Shown: positions 8,857-18,030, counted from the stretch's first letter. The stretch is DNA of 64,000 nucleotides from Desulfovibrio oxyclinae DSM 11498 (GCF_000375485.1 NZ_AQXE01000007.1:111020-175019), one strand, 5' to 3'. Numbers and translations: made by a program. The notes: generated by a model from the sequence alone, not told the origin.

Positions 8857-8876
8857 GCATTATTTTGGGATTATGC
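8857..8876 (-). promoter_or_regulatory. candidate metal-repressor operator inside the znuCB promoter
   Basis: The 20-bp imperfect palindrome GCATTATTTTGGGATTATGC lies 44 bases upstream of znuC. On the minus strand it is flanked by TTGCAT (8873-8878, -35-like) and TATCTT (8851-8856, -10-like) with a 16-base spacer, so a protein bound here would block the promoter. Position and symmetry fit a Zur/Fur-family operator; the protein is inferred, not shown. Confidence 0.35.
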
Positions 8877-8890
8877 AACGCCGCGCTTTC

Positions 8891-9901
8891 TCAGCCTGCG
8901 GTGAAGGCCAGATACCAACAGAGCGCCGGAAGCGCGAAGGCCACCGTGCCGGGCAGCAGGTCATGCCCTTCGAAGCGTATGCCGCGCCTTCTGAGCCATC
9001 CGGCCAGAATGCCAAGAGGCAGCCCGCAGGCGAAGCCGAACAGGTGCGCGCCCAGATCGGTGCGCCCGTCAGCATTGCCCGAGCCGAGCATGGCCAGCAG
9101 TCCCAGTCCGGCCGCGAGGGGAACGAAGGCTTCGCGCAGTAGCCTACCGAAGCGCTCGGGAAACGGACTGTCCGGGTCGGCGCGTTCCGCGAAGGGGCGC
9201 GCGCCGGAGAGCATCCCGGCGGCGGCGAATACCGCGGTGGAGAACCCCACCGCGTCGTGCGGCGCGCCGAGCACATAAGCGTTGACGAAGTTGCCCGCCG
9301 TGCCGCCTAGCACCACGCCCAGCCACGCCGCGCCGGTGCCGATGCGGCGGCAGCAGAGCCAGCACAGGGTGCCGCCGATGAGCGCATTGGCAGTGACGTG
9401 CGCCCAGTCACCGTGCAGGGTCAGCGCGGTGACAGCCCGCCACCACTGGCCGCCCAGAATCCGGGCCGCGTCGGCGCTGCCCAGTCGCGTCCAGTCGCCC
9501 GCGTAGAGGTCGAAATCCGGAAACGCGCGCAGGGTGAGCGCATGGAACATCAGCAGGCAGAACATGACCGCCACTGTGGCCTGTGCGCCGGTCTTCGGCG
9601 GCAGGTCCGGGTCCACCAGCGAGCGGAACAGTCTCGGGCGATTCTCTTCGATGTAGCTTTCGATTTCGTCCACCGCCGTCTCCAGCAGGCCGGGACGGAC
9701 CATGATGGTCCAGCCGCCGCCTTCATCAGGACGGAGTCGCTTGATGCGATGCGGCACCTCCCGTGAAAGCAGGACCAGTTCGAACCGGCGCGCCTCGGCT
9801 CGTGACAGGCTTCGGCGGCCCTGCGGCAGATGTGGCGGGACCTCCAGCCACTCGCCGTGCGGACCGGGCTTGAGGGGTTTGGAGTGGGATTCTTCTTCCA
9901 T
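8891..9901 (-). CDS. rhomboid-like membrane protein
   Basis: A 336-residue protein with a soluble N-terminal domain of about 130 residues and six or seven membrane helices. Helix 2 has the pattern T-L-H-G-D-W-A-H-V-T-A-N (H-x4-H-x3-N, the rhomboid oxyanion/His/Asn motif). The serine helix reads GFSTAVFAA, and a later H-L-F-G-F-A-C-G-L-P-L-G supplies the catalytic-type His. Rhomboids normally have G-x-S-G around the nucleophile; here the last Gly is Thr, so activity is uncertain. It ends leftward into the znuC upstream region. Confidence 0.75.
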   Translation of the reverse strand: MEEESHSKPLKPGPHGEWLEVPPHLPQGRRSLSRAEARRFELVLLSREVPHRIKRLRPDEGGGWTIMVRPGLLETAVDEIESYIEENRPRLFRSLVDPDLPPKTGAQATVAVMFCLLMFHALTLRAFPDFDLYAGDWTRLGSADAARILGGQWWRAVTALTLHGDWAHVTANALIGGTLCWLCCRRIGTGAAWLGVVLGGTAGNFVNAYVLGAPHDAVGFSTAVFAAAGMLSGARPFAERADPDSPFPERFGRLLREAFVPLAAGLGLLAMLGSGNADGRTDLGAHLFGFACGLPLGILAGWLRRRGIRFEGHDLLPGTVAFALPALCWYLAFTAG

Positions 9902-9983
9902 GCGCCCGACACTACGCGCAAAATACCGGCAAGAAAAGACCGTGAGCCTTGCGCTGGATGCGGTTTAATCCTATCACCTGATC

Positions 9984-11075
9984 ATGCGATCACTTATTCT
10001 CATTCTTCTTATGCTTGTCCCTGTCCCGGCCTTTGGCGCATCTCTGGAAGTGATGGTCGGGCAGATGCTCATGACCGGATTCCGGGGCACGTCCGTTGAC
10101 GCCGAAAGTCCGATCGTTCGCGACATCGAGAATCGGCACCTCGGTGGCGTGGTGCTGTTCGACTACGATGTCGAGCGAAAGGTCTTTGACCGCAACATCG
10201 AAAGTCCGGAACAGGTCAAGCGGCTCACGCATTCACTACAGTCCCGGGCCGATATTCCGCTCTTCATCGCGGTGGATCAGGAGGGCGGCAAGGTACAGCG
10301 TCTCAAGGAACGCTGGGGATTTCCGGAGACTCCCTCGGCGCAGAAGCTCGGCCTGAAGGGGCCCGCTGCCAGCGACACGGCCGGTCGCATCGTGGGACGG
10401 ATGCTCTCGCAAAACGGCATCAACATGGATTTCGCTCCAGTGGTCGATGTGAACGTGAACCCGAAAAGCCCCGCCATCGGCGCGCTGGGACGCAGCTTTT
10501 CGGCCGATCCGCAGGCCGTCGCCGACAACGCCGCGGCCTTTGCCAAAGGCTTGCGCGGGCACGGCGTCATCCCTTGCCTCAAGCATTTTCCCGGTCACGG
10601 CAGCGCCATGGCCGACAGCCACAAGGGCCTGACGGACGTAACCGATACATGGTCCAGGCAGGAACTGGTTCCCTATCAAACCCTGATTGATGAAGGATAC
10701 GTCGGCATGATCATGACCGCCCATGTCTTCAATGCCACGCTTGATCCGAAGTATCCGGCCACCCTGTCCGACAAGGTCATCGGCTCCATCCTGCGCCAGC
10801 GGCTTAGCTGGGACGGGGTGGTGATAACGGATGACATGGACATGCGCGCCATTCGCGACAGCTACGGTATGCGCACCGCGCTCAAGCTCGCCATCCGCGC
10901 CGGTGCGGATATCATGCTCTACGGCAACAACCTGCGGCACGATCCGCAGATCATGAAAAAAGCTTATGACACGATTCTGGATCTGGTACGCTCCGGAGAG
11001 ATTCCGGAAGCACGCATCAGACAATCCTTTGAGCGTATAATGAAACTGAAAGAACGCATGAAGGAGGCATTATGA
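9984..11075 (+). CDS. GH3 beta-N-acetylhexosaminidase (NagZ-like), exported
   Basis: A 363-residue glycoside hydrolase family 3 enzyme expected to cleave GlcNAc-containing muropeptides during peptidoglycan recycling. A signal peptide (about residues 1-18, ending A-F-G-A) precedes the single TIM-barrel domain. The NagZ motif KHFPGHG with the catalytic His loop (GHGSAMADSHKG) and the nucleophile region V-I-T-D-D-M-D-M are intact. Exported versions differ from the cytoplasmic E. coli NagZ. The stop overlaps the cdd start by 4 bases (ATTATGA). No clear ribosome binding site precedes the ATG. Confidence 0.85.
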   Translation: MRSLILILLMLVPVPAFGASLEVMVGQMLMTGFRGTSVDAESPIVRDIENRHLGGVVLFDYDVERKVFDRNIESPEQVKRLTHSLQSRADIPLFIAVDQEGGKVQRLKERWGFPETPSAQKLGLKGPAASDTAGRIVGRMLSQNGINMDFAPVVDVNVNPKSPAIGALGRSFSADPQAVADNAAAFAKGLRGHGVIPCLKHFPGHGSAMADSHKGLTDVTDTWSRQELVPYQTLIDEGYVGMIMTAHVFNATLDPKYPATLSDKVIGSILRQRLSWDGVVITDDMDMRAIRDSYGMRTALKLAIRAGADIMLYGNNLRHDPQIMKKAYDTILDLVRSGEIPEARIRQSFERIMKLKERMKEAL

Positions 11076-11479
11076 CCATCCCGTGGCAGGAACTGGAGCA
11101 GGCGGCGCAACAGGTCGTGCTCAACGCCTATGTCCCGGCAAGCGGATTTTCCGTGGGGGCCGCGCTGCTTGACGAGAGCGGAACCGTTCACCGGGGCTGC
11201 AATGTGGAGAATGCTTCCTTCAGTTTGACTAGCTGTGCCGAGCGCAACGCGGTCTTTGCAGCGGTGGCTTCGGGGGTGCGGCCGGGGGGCGTTCGGGCGC
11301 TGGTGCTGTACACCCCGACTGAGAAAGCCGTCAGCCCTTGTGGTGCGTGCCGTCAGGTGCTTGCGGAGTTCATGCCCGCACAGGCTCCGGTCAGGGCACT
11401 TTGCAAGGGACCGGATCAGAAGGAGTGGACCGTGGAGCAGCTGCTGCCGGATGCGTTTGCAATGAAGGAAGGCGGCTGA
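11072..11479 (+). CDS. cdd: cytidine deaminase
   Basis: A 135-residue small tetrameric-type cytidine/deoxycytidine deaminase that makes uridine or deoxyuridine. The zinc site is complete: C-A-E-R-N (Cys ligand plus catalytic Glu) and P-C-G-A-C-R-Q (two Cys ligands). The substrate loop F-S-V-G-A-A-L and G-C-N-V-E-N-A-S are conserved. It overlaps both neighbours by a few bases (hexosaminidase stop upstream, deoA start downstream), so the three are one transcription unit, and cdd and deoA form a pyrimidine-salvage pair. Confidence 0.93.
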   Translation: MTIPWQELEQAAQQVVLNAYVPASGFSVGAALLDESGTVHRGCNVENASFSLTSCAERNAVFAAVASGVRPGGVRALVLYTPTEKAVSPCGACRQVLAEFMPAQAPVRALCKGPDQKEWTVEQLLPDAFAMKEGG

Positions 11480-12783
11480 TGCTGCCGCAGGAGATCATCC
11501 GCAGAAAACGCGACGGGCTGCTCGTGGCCGAGAGCGACATCAGGGACTTCGTTCGCGGCATGGTGGATGGCGTGGTCAGCGAAGGGCAGGTGGCCGCGTT
11601 CGGCATGGCGGTTTTCTTCAGGGGGATGACCATGGACGAGTCCGTGGCCCTCACACGGGCCATGACGGAATCCGGCACGACGCTCGCGTGGGATGTGGAC
11701 GGCCCCGTGCTGGACAAGCATTCCACGGGTGGCGTGGGTGATCTCGTGAGTCTCGCACTCGGCCCGCTGGTTGCGGCCTGCGGCGGGTATGTTCCCATGA
11801 TATCGGGACGCGGCCTCGGGCATACGGGAGGCACGCTGGACAAGCTCGAATCCATCCCCGGCTACGTCGCGACCCCGGACGAAGCTCTGTTCCGCAAAGC
11901 CGTGGCCGAGGCGGGGTGCGCCATCATCGGTCAGACCAGTGATCTTGCCCCGGCGGACCGTATGTTCTACGCCGTGCGCGACGTGACGGCCACGGTGGAG
12001 TCCGTTCCTCTCATAACTGCTTCCATTCTTTCCAAAAAACTCGCGACCGGACTTGGCGGCCTGGTGATGGACGTCAAGACCGGATCGGGCGCCTTCATGC
12101 CGACGCGTGAGAAGTCGCGGGAGCTTGCGAAAAGCATTCGCGCGGTCGCTCATGGCGCGGGCTTGCCGTGCGAGGCGCTGATCACGGACATGAACCAGCC
12201 GCTCGCTCCGTGCGCAGGCAATGGTGTGGAGGTGACCGAGACGGTCCGCTTCCTGACCGGAAACCGTGACCCGAGGCTGGAAGCGGTGGTACTTGCGCTT
12301 GGGGTGCGGATGCTTCGGCTAGGCGGGTTGGCCGATTCGGATGACGGCGCTGAGGTCATGCTTGGGCAGGCACTGGACACCGGGCGCGCAGCGGAACGCT
12401 TCGGGCGTATGGTGGCTCTGCTGGGCGGACCGACCGATTTGATGGAAAACCCCGAAAGGTATTTGCCGCAGGCTCCTGTTCGGATGCCTGTTACCGCTGA
12501 ACGTGCCGGAGTGGTGACCGAGATGGATGCACGGGCGCTCGGGCTGGCGGTCGTGGAGCTTGGCGGCGGGCGCACGCGTCCCAGCGACAAGGTGGACCAT
12601 GCCGTGGGGCTGTCTGCCGTGGTTCGTATCGGGGACAGGGTTGAGGCGGGAGAACCGCTGTGCCTGATTCATGCGGCGGACAAAGCGCAGGCAGAATCAG
12701 CGAAAGCGGCGGTGCAGGGTGCGGTTCGGGTTGCCGAGGAGTGTGATGTTCCGCAGAGCGGTCCGGTCTTGGAACGGGTCTGA
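11479..12783 (+). CDS. deoA: thymidine/pyrimidine-nucleoside phosphorylase
   Basis: A 434-residue enzyme that phosphorolyses thymidine, uridine or deoxyuridine to base and (deoxy)ribose 1-phosphate. Family motifs in order: K-H-S-T-G-G-V-G-D phosphate loop, S-G-R-G-L-G-H-T-G-G-T-L-D-K-L-E (the family signature), and V-M-D-V-K-T-G-S-G-A-F-M. The C-terminal alpha/beta domain begins near residue 345. The ATG at 11479 overlaps the cdd stop (TGATG). Thymidine versus broad pyrimidine specificity cannot be told from sequence alone. Confidence 0.9.
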   Translation: MLPQEIIRRKRDGLLVAESDIRDFVRGMVDGVVSEGQVAAFGMAVFFRGMTMDESVALTRAMTESGTTLAWDVDGPVLDKHSTGGVGDLVSLALGPLVAACGGYVPMISGRGLGHTGGTLDKLESIPGYVATPDEALFRKAVAEAGCAIIGQTSDLAPADRMFYAVRDVTATVESVPLITASILSKKLATGLGGLVMDVKTGSGAFMPTREKSRELAKSIRAVAHGAGLPCEALITDMNQPLAPCAGNGVEVTETVRFLTGNRDPRLEAVVLALGVRMLRLGGLADSDDGAEVMLGQALDTGRAAERFGRMVALLGGPTDLMENPERYLPQAPVRMPVTAERAGVVTEMDARALGLAVVELGGGRTRPSDKVDHAVGLSAVVRIGDRVEAGEPLCLIHAADKAQAESAKAAVQGAVRVAEECDVPQSGPVLERV

Positions 12784-12803
12784 GTAATGATTGCGGGAAG
12801 GGA

Positions 12804-13436
12804 TCACACCTTGCTGTTCAGCGTCCCGCCGCTGCCGAGGACCGCGTAGGCACCGAGTGCTTCCCCGTCGCCCATGGCTGCGGCCTGCCGGTTGTAAGCG
12901 GTGGAGGCCATCTCCTGCATGAAGTTCATGATGCCTTTGCCGGACGAGGTGTTCCCGGCATCCGGACGGCTTTTGCGTGCAAGGGATTGGTCCAGCATGA
13001 AGCCGGTACGGTCCGGCAGTCCGGCGGCCTGATCGCCTAATTCTTCATCCTCGTCGCTGGTGTCGCGGTCGAGGGCGTTCAGTCCCGAAGAAAGTTTGGT
13101 GTGAATCTCGACGCCGGTTATCTCCGACATCTCCTTTTCGATCTCGCGGATCCGCCGCTTCTGCGCTCCGGTTGGTTCGTCACCCATCTCCAGCAGGATG
13201 CCGTCAAGCATGTCCCGCAGCTGCTCAAGCCTGCGCTCTTCCTCGGGCGTGAGCGAGCGGACGTTGAACCCTGAAGAGCTTTTTTTCGCGTCGGCGGATT
13301 TGTCCTCCACCTCCACGCCTTCGGTGGAGAGAAAGGTTTTGGTCAGCGAAAACTCTTCCCGCTCCTTGCGCTTGTTGCGAAGGAGGTCCAAGGCATCCGC
13401 GGATCCCGCGCCGTATGAACTGCTGATCGTGCTCAT
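12804..13436 (-). CDS. hypothetical protein, 210 aa
   Basis: A hydrophilic protein with no signal peptide or membrane helix. The Ser/Ala-rich N-terminus (MSTISSSYGAGSADALDLL) is followed by a charged, probably coiled segment (TPEEERRLEQLRDMLDG ... GAQKRRIREIEKEMSEITG, roughly residues 65-115) and an Ala/Gly-rich end. The gene at 13436 has GGAGAAAG upstream. The layout resembles small flagellar or secretion-associated structural proteins, but nothing nearby supports that; function unknown. Confidence 0.55.
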   Translation of the reverse strand: MSTISSSYGAGSADALDLLRNKRKEREEFSLTKTFLSTEGVEVEDKSADAKKSSSGFNVRSLTPEEERRLEQLRDMLDGILLEMGDEPTGAQKRRIREIEKEMSEITGVEIHTKLSSGLNALDRDTSDEDEELGDQAAGLPDRTGFMLDQSLARKSRPDAGNTSSGKGIMNFMQEMASTAYNRQAAAMGDGEALGAYAVLGSGGTLNSKV

Positions 13437-13510
13437 TGCTTTCTCCCGGCAAGGTTTGCCTGCCGGTATGAAAAGCAAAAGTCATGCCCACGGAAAAAGC
13501 GTCCCTCGGG

Positions 13511-13933
13511 TCAGGAAATATAGCCTTTTTCTCGCTGCGAGTCGGGATCGGCAAAGTTCGCCATGGCGGTTTTCATGGGGCGGAATCCGTAGCGGAGGTA
13601 GAAAGGTTCCTTGCCCGGCACCGCCCACAGCACCACGTTGGGCGCGTCGCACCGCGAGAGCATCCGTTTGAGGATGCTTCCGCCGATGCCGCTGCCCTGA
13701 AGGTCTGGGTGCACGCACAGGTCGTACAGTACGGCCTGACAGGTGTGGTCCGAAAGCATCCGGGCCATGCCGACGAGCTTTCCATCCTGCATGGCGAAGC
13801 AGACGAGGTCGCTGTTTTCGAAGCAGCGGCGGATCATGTCCGGTTCGCGGTCTGCAAGGGGAGCCCGGCGCATGAGCTCTGCCGCGTCATGCCAGTCCAC
13901 TCCGTGGCAGGAGTCGAGCAGCAGCAGGCTCAT
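13511..13933 (-). CDS. GNAT N-acetyltransferase
   Basis: A 140-residue single-domain acetyl-CoA transferase. Motif A of the fold is V-H-P-D-L-Q-G-S-G-I-G-G-S-I-L-K (the R/Q-x-x-G-x-G/A pyrophosphate loop, with Gln at the first position), and F-Y-L-R-Y-G-F is the usual C-terminal motif. The substrate is unknown. The ATG at 13933 overlaps the stop of the thioesterase gene (ATGA), so the two are co-translated. Confidence 0.8.
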   Translation of the reverse strand: MSLLLLDSCHGVDWHDAAELMRRAPLADREPDMIRRCFENSDLVCFAMQDGKLVGMARMLSDHTCQAVLYDLCVHPDLQGSGIGGSILKRMLSRCDAPNVVLWAVPGKEPFYLRYGFRPMKTAMANFADPDSQREKGYIS

Positions 13934-14664
13934 CGCGGTTCCCACCATGTCTTCATGCGGGCCGTTTCGCGCTGGTCCGATTGCCTGATGAGGGTGTGCA
14001 GCATGGTGCCATCCTCCTGCGGGGAGGCGAGGGAGCGCAACTCGTCCCCGGCAAAGCATTCCGCGCGGAACTGCACGTCGCCGCCCACGCAGATCCGCTC
14101 GCGCCGCCACGATTCCGGAACCGCCTCAAGGCAGTATTCCACGGAGCGCATACTGTTGACGTGGCCGTTGATGTCATGGTCGCCGTATCGGGCGCGCACC
14201 GTGGTGGCGTGCTCCCCGTCGCGAATCCGTTTGACCGCCCTTGATTCGAATTCTAGGGCGCGCGGTACCTGAGGGATGTCGCGGTCCGCGATGAGCGACT
14301 CGGGGGAGACCGCCTTGCGGTCTTCAATATCGATCACGGCCCATGCGCTGGTGCCGCGGCCGATGACGTCACCGTTCTTGAGCAGGAAATCGCGTGTGGC
14401 GACGGTCTTCTGGTTGCCGGAGGGCCAGGTTTCCACCTCGACGTCGGTACCGAAGCCCGGCAGCGCGTCCATGTGGATGAAGGCGCGGGAGAGGACCCAT
14501 GCGCGTCCGAGGCGGTGAAGATCGCCGTAGCCGAATCCCAGTTCTGCCGCGTGCATGGATGCGGCGTCCTGAAGCATATTGCAGAGCGCTGTCAGAAAGG
14601 CTCTGTCTTCGAAGTCCACTTCGTAGGAGCGGAGACGGTAGGTGCTGGTGTGTATGAGATTCAT
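13930..14664 (-). CDS. acyl-ACP thioesterase-like hotdog protein
   Basis: A 244-residue protein with two tandem hotdog domains, as in bacterial acyl-ACP thioesterases (PF01643) that release free fatty acids from acyl carrier protein. D-F-E-D-R-A-F-L in the first domain and G-D-H-D-I-N-G-H-V-N-S-M-R-S-V-E-Y in the second (the N-x-H-V-N catalytic region) are diagnostic. The start at 14664 has AAGGA upstream; the longer frame has no support. It is co-translated with the GNAT downstream. Confidence 0.82.
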   Translation of the reverse strand: MNLIHTSTYRLRSYEVDFEDRAFLTALCNMLQDAASMHAAELGFGYGDLHRLGRAWVLSRAFIHMDALPGFGTDVEVETWPSGNQKTVATRDFLLKNGDVIGRGTSAWAVIDIEDRKAVSPESLIADRDIPQVPRALEFESRAVKRIRDGEHATTVRARYGDHDINGHVNSMRSVEYCLEAVPESWRRERICVGGDVQFRAECFAGDELRSLASPQEDGTMLHTLIRQSDQRETARMKTWWEPR

Positions 14665-14741
14665 ACGGGTATCCTTGATTCTGGTTGCATCAGCAACTTG
14701 GTCTAAGATGGGAAAGGATGTCAATAGGGGGAAGTCCCATA

Positions 14742-16361
14742 TCAGTCGTTGTCGTGAAGGAGCTTGTCGGCCATGGCTTCGCCCTGCGCGCCGCCGCCGG
14801 CCATGCGGATCAGTTCGCGACGAATGTCCTCGCCCCTGAGTTCGTCACAGCGGGTGAAGGTCTCGCCGTCCACCACTTCCTTGAGGATGGAGAAGTGCCG
14901 TTCGGCCCGGCCCGCAAGCTGGGGCCAGTGGGTGATGAGGATCATCTGCTGCCGGTCGGCCAGTTCGGCCAGCTTGCGCCCCACGCTGCCGAGCGTCAGG
15001 CCGCCGATCCCGGCGTCCACTTCGTCGAAGATGAGGGTGGGCAGATGGTCGCCTCCGGGGTTTCGCTTGAGGCTGGTCAGCGCCAGCAGCAGGCGGGAGA
15101 GCTCACCGCCCGAGGCGATTTTGTCCAGCGGCTGCGGCGGCTGGCCCGGGTTGGGCGTCCACATGAGCCGCGCTTTCTGGTCGGTGACGCCGTCGTGCAG
15201 CGGCACGTCACTGAATTCGAAGTCAATCTTGACGTGCTCGGAAAAGCCGAGGTCGGAAAGTTCGCCTTCAATGCGCAGCGCGAGTTCCTTGGCGGCCTTG
15301 CGTCGGGCCTTGCCGAGTCTGCCGAGCGTGTCGGAAAGCTTTTCCACAATCTCGGCCTCGCGGCGTTCCAGCGTCTTGCGATCCAGTGAGCAGGCATCAT
15401 GGAAGGAGAGCTTCTCTTCCACTTCGGCGGCAAGGTTCACCAGATCGGCAATGTTGCGGCCCATCTTGCGCCGCAGCTGGGAAAGTTTGAAAAGACGCTT
15501 TTCGATGTCGTCGAGCGTCATGTCGTCGTCATCGTCGTGCACGTGTTCCGGGCCGCGGCGCAAACGGGAGTCGATTTCGTGCAGCCTGAGCCGGAACTCT
15601 TCAACCGCGTCGTGGTCCTGCTCCATGTCCGGGAAAAGGCGGGAAATGATGCCCATTTCCCGCGAGAGCAGAGTCAGGCCGTCGAGCAGGTTGCTGTCGC
15701 CGTGAATGGCGTCAAGGGCGTGTCGGAAACATTCGCCAGCCTGTTCGCGTTCCTTGAGGACCGTCTTGCGTTCTTCAAGCGCGTCCTCTTCGCCCGGCTG
15801 CGGATTGACCTCGGCGATCTCGCGTTTCTGGAACTCCAGAAAGTCCCGCTGACCGGCGATCTCCTCGCATTTGCGGTCAAGTTCCTCCATCTCCGCCAGA
15901 ACGGATTTGAGCTCGGTCCAGAGGCTGTTACGCTCTTTTAGAATGCTCGGGTCGGGCAGGAAGGAGTCGAGCAGCTCCGACTGGAAGGCGGGGGAGAGCA
16001 GTTTCTGCTGTCCGTGCTGGCTGGTGTGGATGACCAGTTGCGGCTTGAGTTCGCGGACCGCGTCCTGCGAGCTGAGACGGTCGTTGATGAAAATGCGGCT
16101 GCGGCCGGTCTCCGCGCTGAGTTCGCGCCGGATGACGGTTTCGCCCTGAGGCAGTATGAACAGCGCCTCCACCTCGGCCTTGTCCGCTCCGGGACGCACG
16201 AGCTTGCGGTCCATCTTTTCGCCGGTGATGAAGTCCACGGCGCGCAGAATGAAGGATTTGCCAGCCCCGGTCTCACCAGTGAGGGTGTTCATTCCGGGAC
16301 CGAATTCCAGTTCCGCGTCTTCGATGAGCGCGAGGTTTCGGATACGCAGCAGTTCGAGCAT
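14742..16361 (-). CDS. recN: DNA repair protein RecN
   Basis: A 539-residue SMC-like ATPase acting in double-strand-break repair. Walker A is GETGAGKS (about residues 30-37), a coiled-coil middle spans roughly 150-380, and the signature and Walker B are I-A-S-G-G-E-L-S-R and L-I-F-D-E-V-D-A-G-I-G-G. The length matches the family. It begins MLELLRIRNLALIEDAEL, the usual RecN N-terminus. The alginate-lyase-like gene ends 9 bases upstream on the same strand. Confidence 0.93.
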   Translation of the reverse strand: MLELLRIRNLALIEDAELEFGPGMNTLTGETGAGKSFILRAVDFITGEKMDRKLVRPGADKAEVEALFILPQGETVIRRELSAETGRSRIFINDRLSSQDAVRELKPQLVIHTSQHGQQKLLSPAFQSELLDSFLPDPSILKERNSLWTELKSVLAEMEELDRKCEEIAGQRDFLEFQKREIAEVNPQPGEEDALEERKTVLKEREQAGECFRHALDAIHGDSNLLDGLTLLSREMGIISRLFPDMEQDHDAVEEFRLRLHEIDSRLRRGPEHVHDDDDDMTLDDIEKRLFKLSQLRRKMGRNIADLVNLAAEVEEKLSFHDACSLDRKTLERREAEIVEKLSDTLGRLGKARRKAAKELALRIEGELSDLGFSEHVKIDFEFSDVPLHDGVTDQKARLMWTPNPGQPPQPLDKIASGGELSRLLLALTSLKRNPGGDHLPTLIFDEVDAGIGGLTLGSVGRKLAELADRQQMILITHWPQLAGRAERHFSILKEVVDGETFTRCDELRGEDIRRELIRMAGGGAQGEAMADKLLHDND

Positions 16362-16370
16362 GTGATCTCG

Positions 16371-17555
16371 TCAGTAAGCGAGGTTTGAGCGGTCCCGCGC
16401 GAGTCTCTCGCGGGGGAGCCGGTGAAGGATTTCTTCGTAACCCGGATTCTTATACACGACGGAAGCCTTTCGTAAAACCCCCGCATAGGGCCATGGAGAA
16501 AAATCCCGGGAGTGTATGTGTTGGCATTGTTTCGGCTCGGCCATACAGGGCGCCACCCTGTCCAGCATCTTGCGAAGCGATTTTCCCTCAAACGATTCAT
16601 GGTGCCAGAGCGAGCAGCAGGTTCCTTCCACGGCGGATGCGAGCGTGAAAAGTGCCTTGAGGTTGAAGAAGGAGTATTTGAGTGGCCTGGTCCGCTTGAG
16701 CTCCAGCGGTTGAGACCCGTCCGATTTGCTCTGGATGCTGATGAGTTCGTGTCCCCTTCGCGCCATGTTTCTCGCAATGTCCGGATGTCCGGCATACAGG
16801 GAGTAGACCGCCACCTGAGCCGCATGCCACGAGGCCCGGTTGTTCTGGCGCGCCATCTCGCGGTGGCCCTCGGGGCTGTATAGCAGCCATTGACCAAGGC
16901 GGCTGAACCAGTCCCGCAGGTTCATGTCGTGCGATCCCGGCCAGTGTGGAGAACCATTGAGCAGAAGCGCCGCGTCCACCACGCGTACGAGCACGTTGCC
17001 CACGATGATGCCGCCGCCGGAGTCCTTGTGCCCCGGCCGGAATTGTGCGTGGTGAAGATTCGGATTCATGGCGGTTTCGGGATTGAGAAACCACACCCTG
17101 AGGACCTCGGCGCATTTCTCGGCAAACCGCTCGTCCTGCGTGAACCAGTAGGCCAGCGCAAGGGTCTCCGCCATAAAGGCCATGCGCTGCATTCGCAGGG
17201 AGTCAAAGCGGGTGCCGTCGGCTTCGGGATTCCTTTTGCCGTCGCGTCGAACGTAGGGCAGTCCGTCCGGCGTGTCGGGGTTCGGCCACCAGTACGGGGA
17301 GAGGCTTAGATAGTCGTGCAGCGATATTCCGGCTGGCGTGTGTCCCTTGTCCGTGACGCTGGGACTGTCCTCGTGCAGAAGTTCCCGCGCTTCACGCAGC
17401 AGTTTGTCGTAGGCCTGCATGAGCCGCATGTCGCCCTGATGAATGCGCTCCCGTTTTTCATGCAGCACCTGAGGGTCAAAGACGATGGTGTGCGAACGTG
17501 CCGCAGCCGGTGCGAGAGTGCAGACAAGGAGAAGGAAGGCCAGCAGCTTATGCAT
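16371..17555 (-). CDS. secreted alginate-lyase-fold protein
   Basis: A 394-residue protein with a signal peptide (MHKLLAFLLLVCTLAPAAA) and an (alpha/alpha) toroid domain of the alginate_lyase family (PF05426). Supporting stretches are S-L-S-P-Y-W-W-P-N-P near residue 85, a downstream N-N-R-A-S-W-H-A-A-Q motif with the catalytic-type Asn/His, and R-P-L-K-Y-S-F-F-N-L-K-A. The N-N-x-x-S/W-H pattern fits a polysaccharide lyase, but no alginate genes are nearby, so the real substrate is unknown. The start is set by the signal peptide. Confidence 0.8.
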   Translation of the reverse strand: MHKLLAFLLLVCTLAPAAARSHTIVFDPQVLHEKRERIHQGDMRLMQAYDKLLREARELLHEDSPSVTDKGHTPAGISLHDYLSLSPYWWPNPDTPDGLPYVRRDGKRNPEADGTRFDSLRMQRMAFMAETLALAYWFTQDERFAEKCAEVLRVWFLNPETAMNPNLHHAQFRPGHKDSGGGIIVGNVLVRVVDAALLLNGSPHWPGSHDMNLRDWFSRLGQWLLYSPEGHREMARQNNRASWHAAQVAVYSLYAGHPDIARNMARRGHELISIQSKSDGSQPLELKRTRPLKYSFFNLKALFTLASAVEGTCCSLWHHESFEGKSLRKMLDRVAPCMAEPKQCQHIHSRDFSPWPYAGVLRKASVVYKNPGYEEILHRLPRERLARDRSNLAY

Positions 17556-18030
17556 TCGGGCCGACCCTTTTCGATTTTTCCAGGACAGTGCTGCCCGGAA
17601 CGTCTTTGGAGAGAAATGCGTTGGAGACGGTCCAGCCGTGCTTGCGGTAGAATTCGCGGGCCGTGACGTTGATGTCGTAGACGAAAAGTGTGGCCGACTG
17701 GTAGCCGCGGGTCGCCACAAGCCATTCGGCGTGTTGCAACAGGCGGGAGCCGACGCCCTGTCTCATGTGTTCCGGGGCTACCCAGAGTTCGGCCAGGTGA
17801 GCCTCCTGAACCTGTACCACCCCGCCGGGGCGCCCTCCGATCTCCGCCACGGCAAATTCCGGCCATGCGCGGCGGGCGAGATCGCCCGCGAGGTCCTTTC
17901 GTTCCCAGTTCTCAATGAATTCAGGCGGCATGAACATGGCGTAGCTGGCCTCGAAGGATTCCTTGAGAATGCGTTCAATGTCCGGAATATCTCCGGACGA
18001 GGCGGGGCGGATAATGTATTCTTCCATCAT
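17548..18030 (-). CDS. GNAT N-acetyltransferase
   Basis: A 160-residue acetyltransferase. Motif A reads L-W-V-A-P-E-H-M-R-Q-G-V-G-S-R-L-L (R-x-G-x-G form), followed by F-V-Y-D-I-N-V-T-A-R-E-F-Y-R-K-H-G-W. Two ATGs lie in tandem at the start; the first (18030) overlaps the permease stop as ATGA. It overlaps the secreted lyase gene by 8 bases at its 3' end, placing it in one operon with the permeases upstream and the lyase downstream. The substrate is unknown. Confidence 0.8.
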   Translation of the reverse strand: MMEEYIIRPASSGDIPDIERILKESFEASYAMFMPPEFIENWERKDLAGDLARRAWPEFAVAEIGGRPGGVVQVQEAHLAELWVAPEHMRQGVGSRLLQHAEWLVATRGYQSATLFVYDINVTAREFYRKHGWTVSNAFLSKDVPGSTVLEKSKRVGPNA

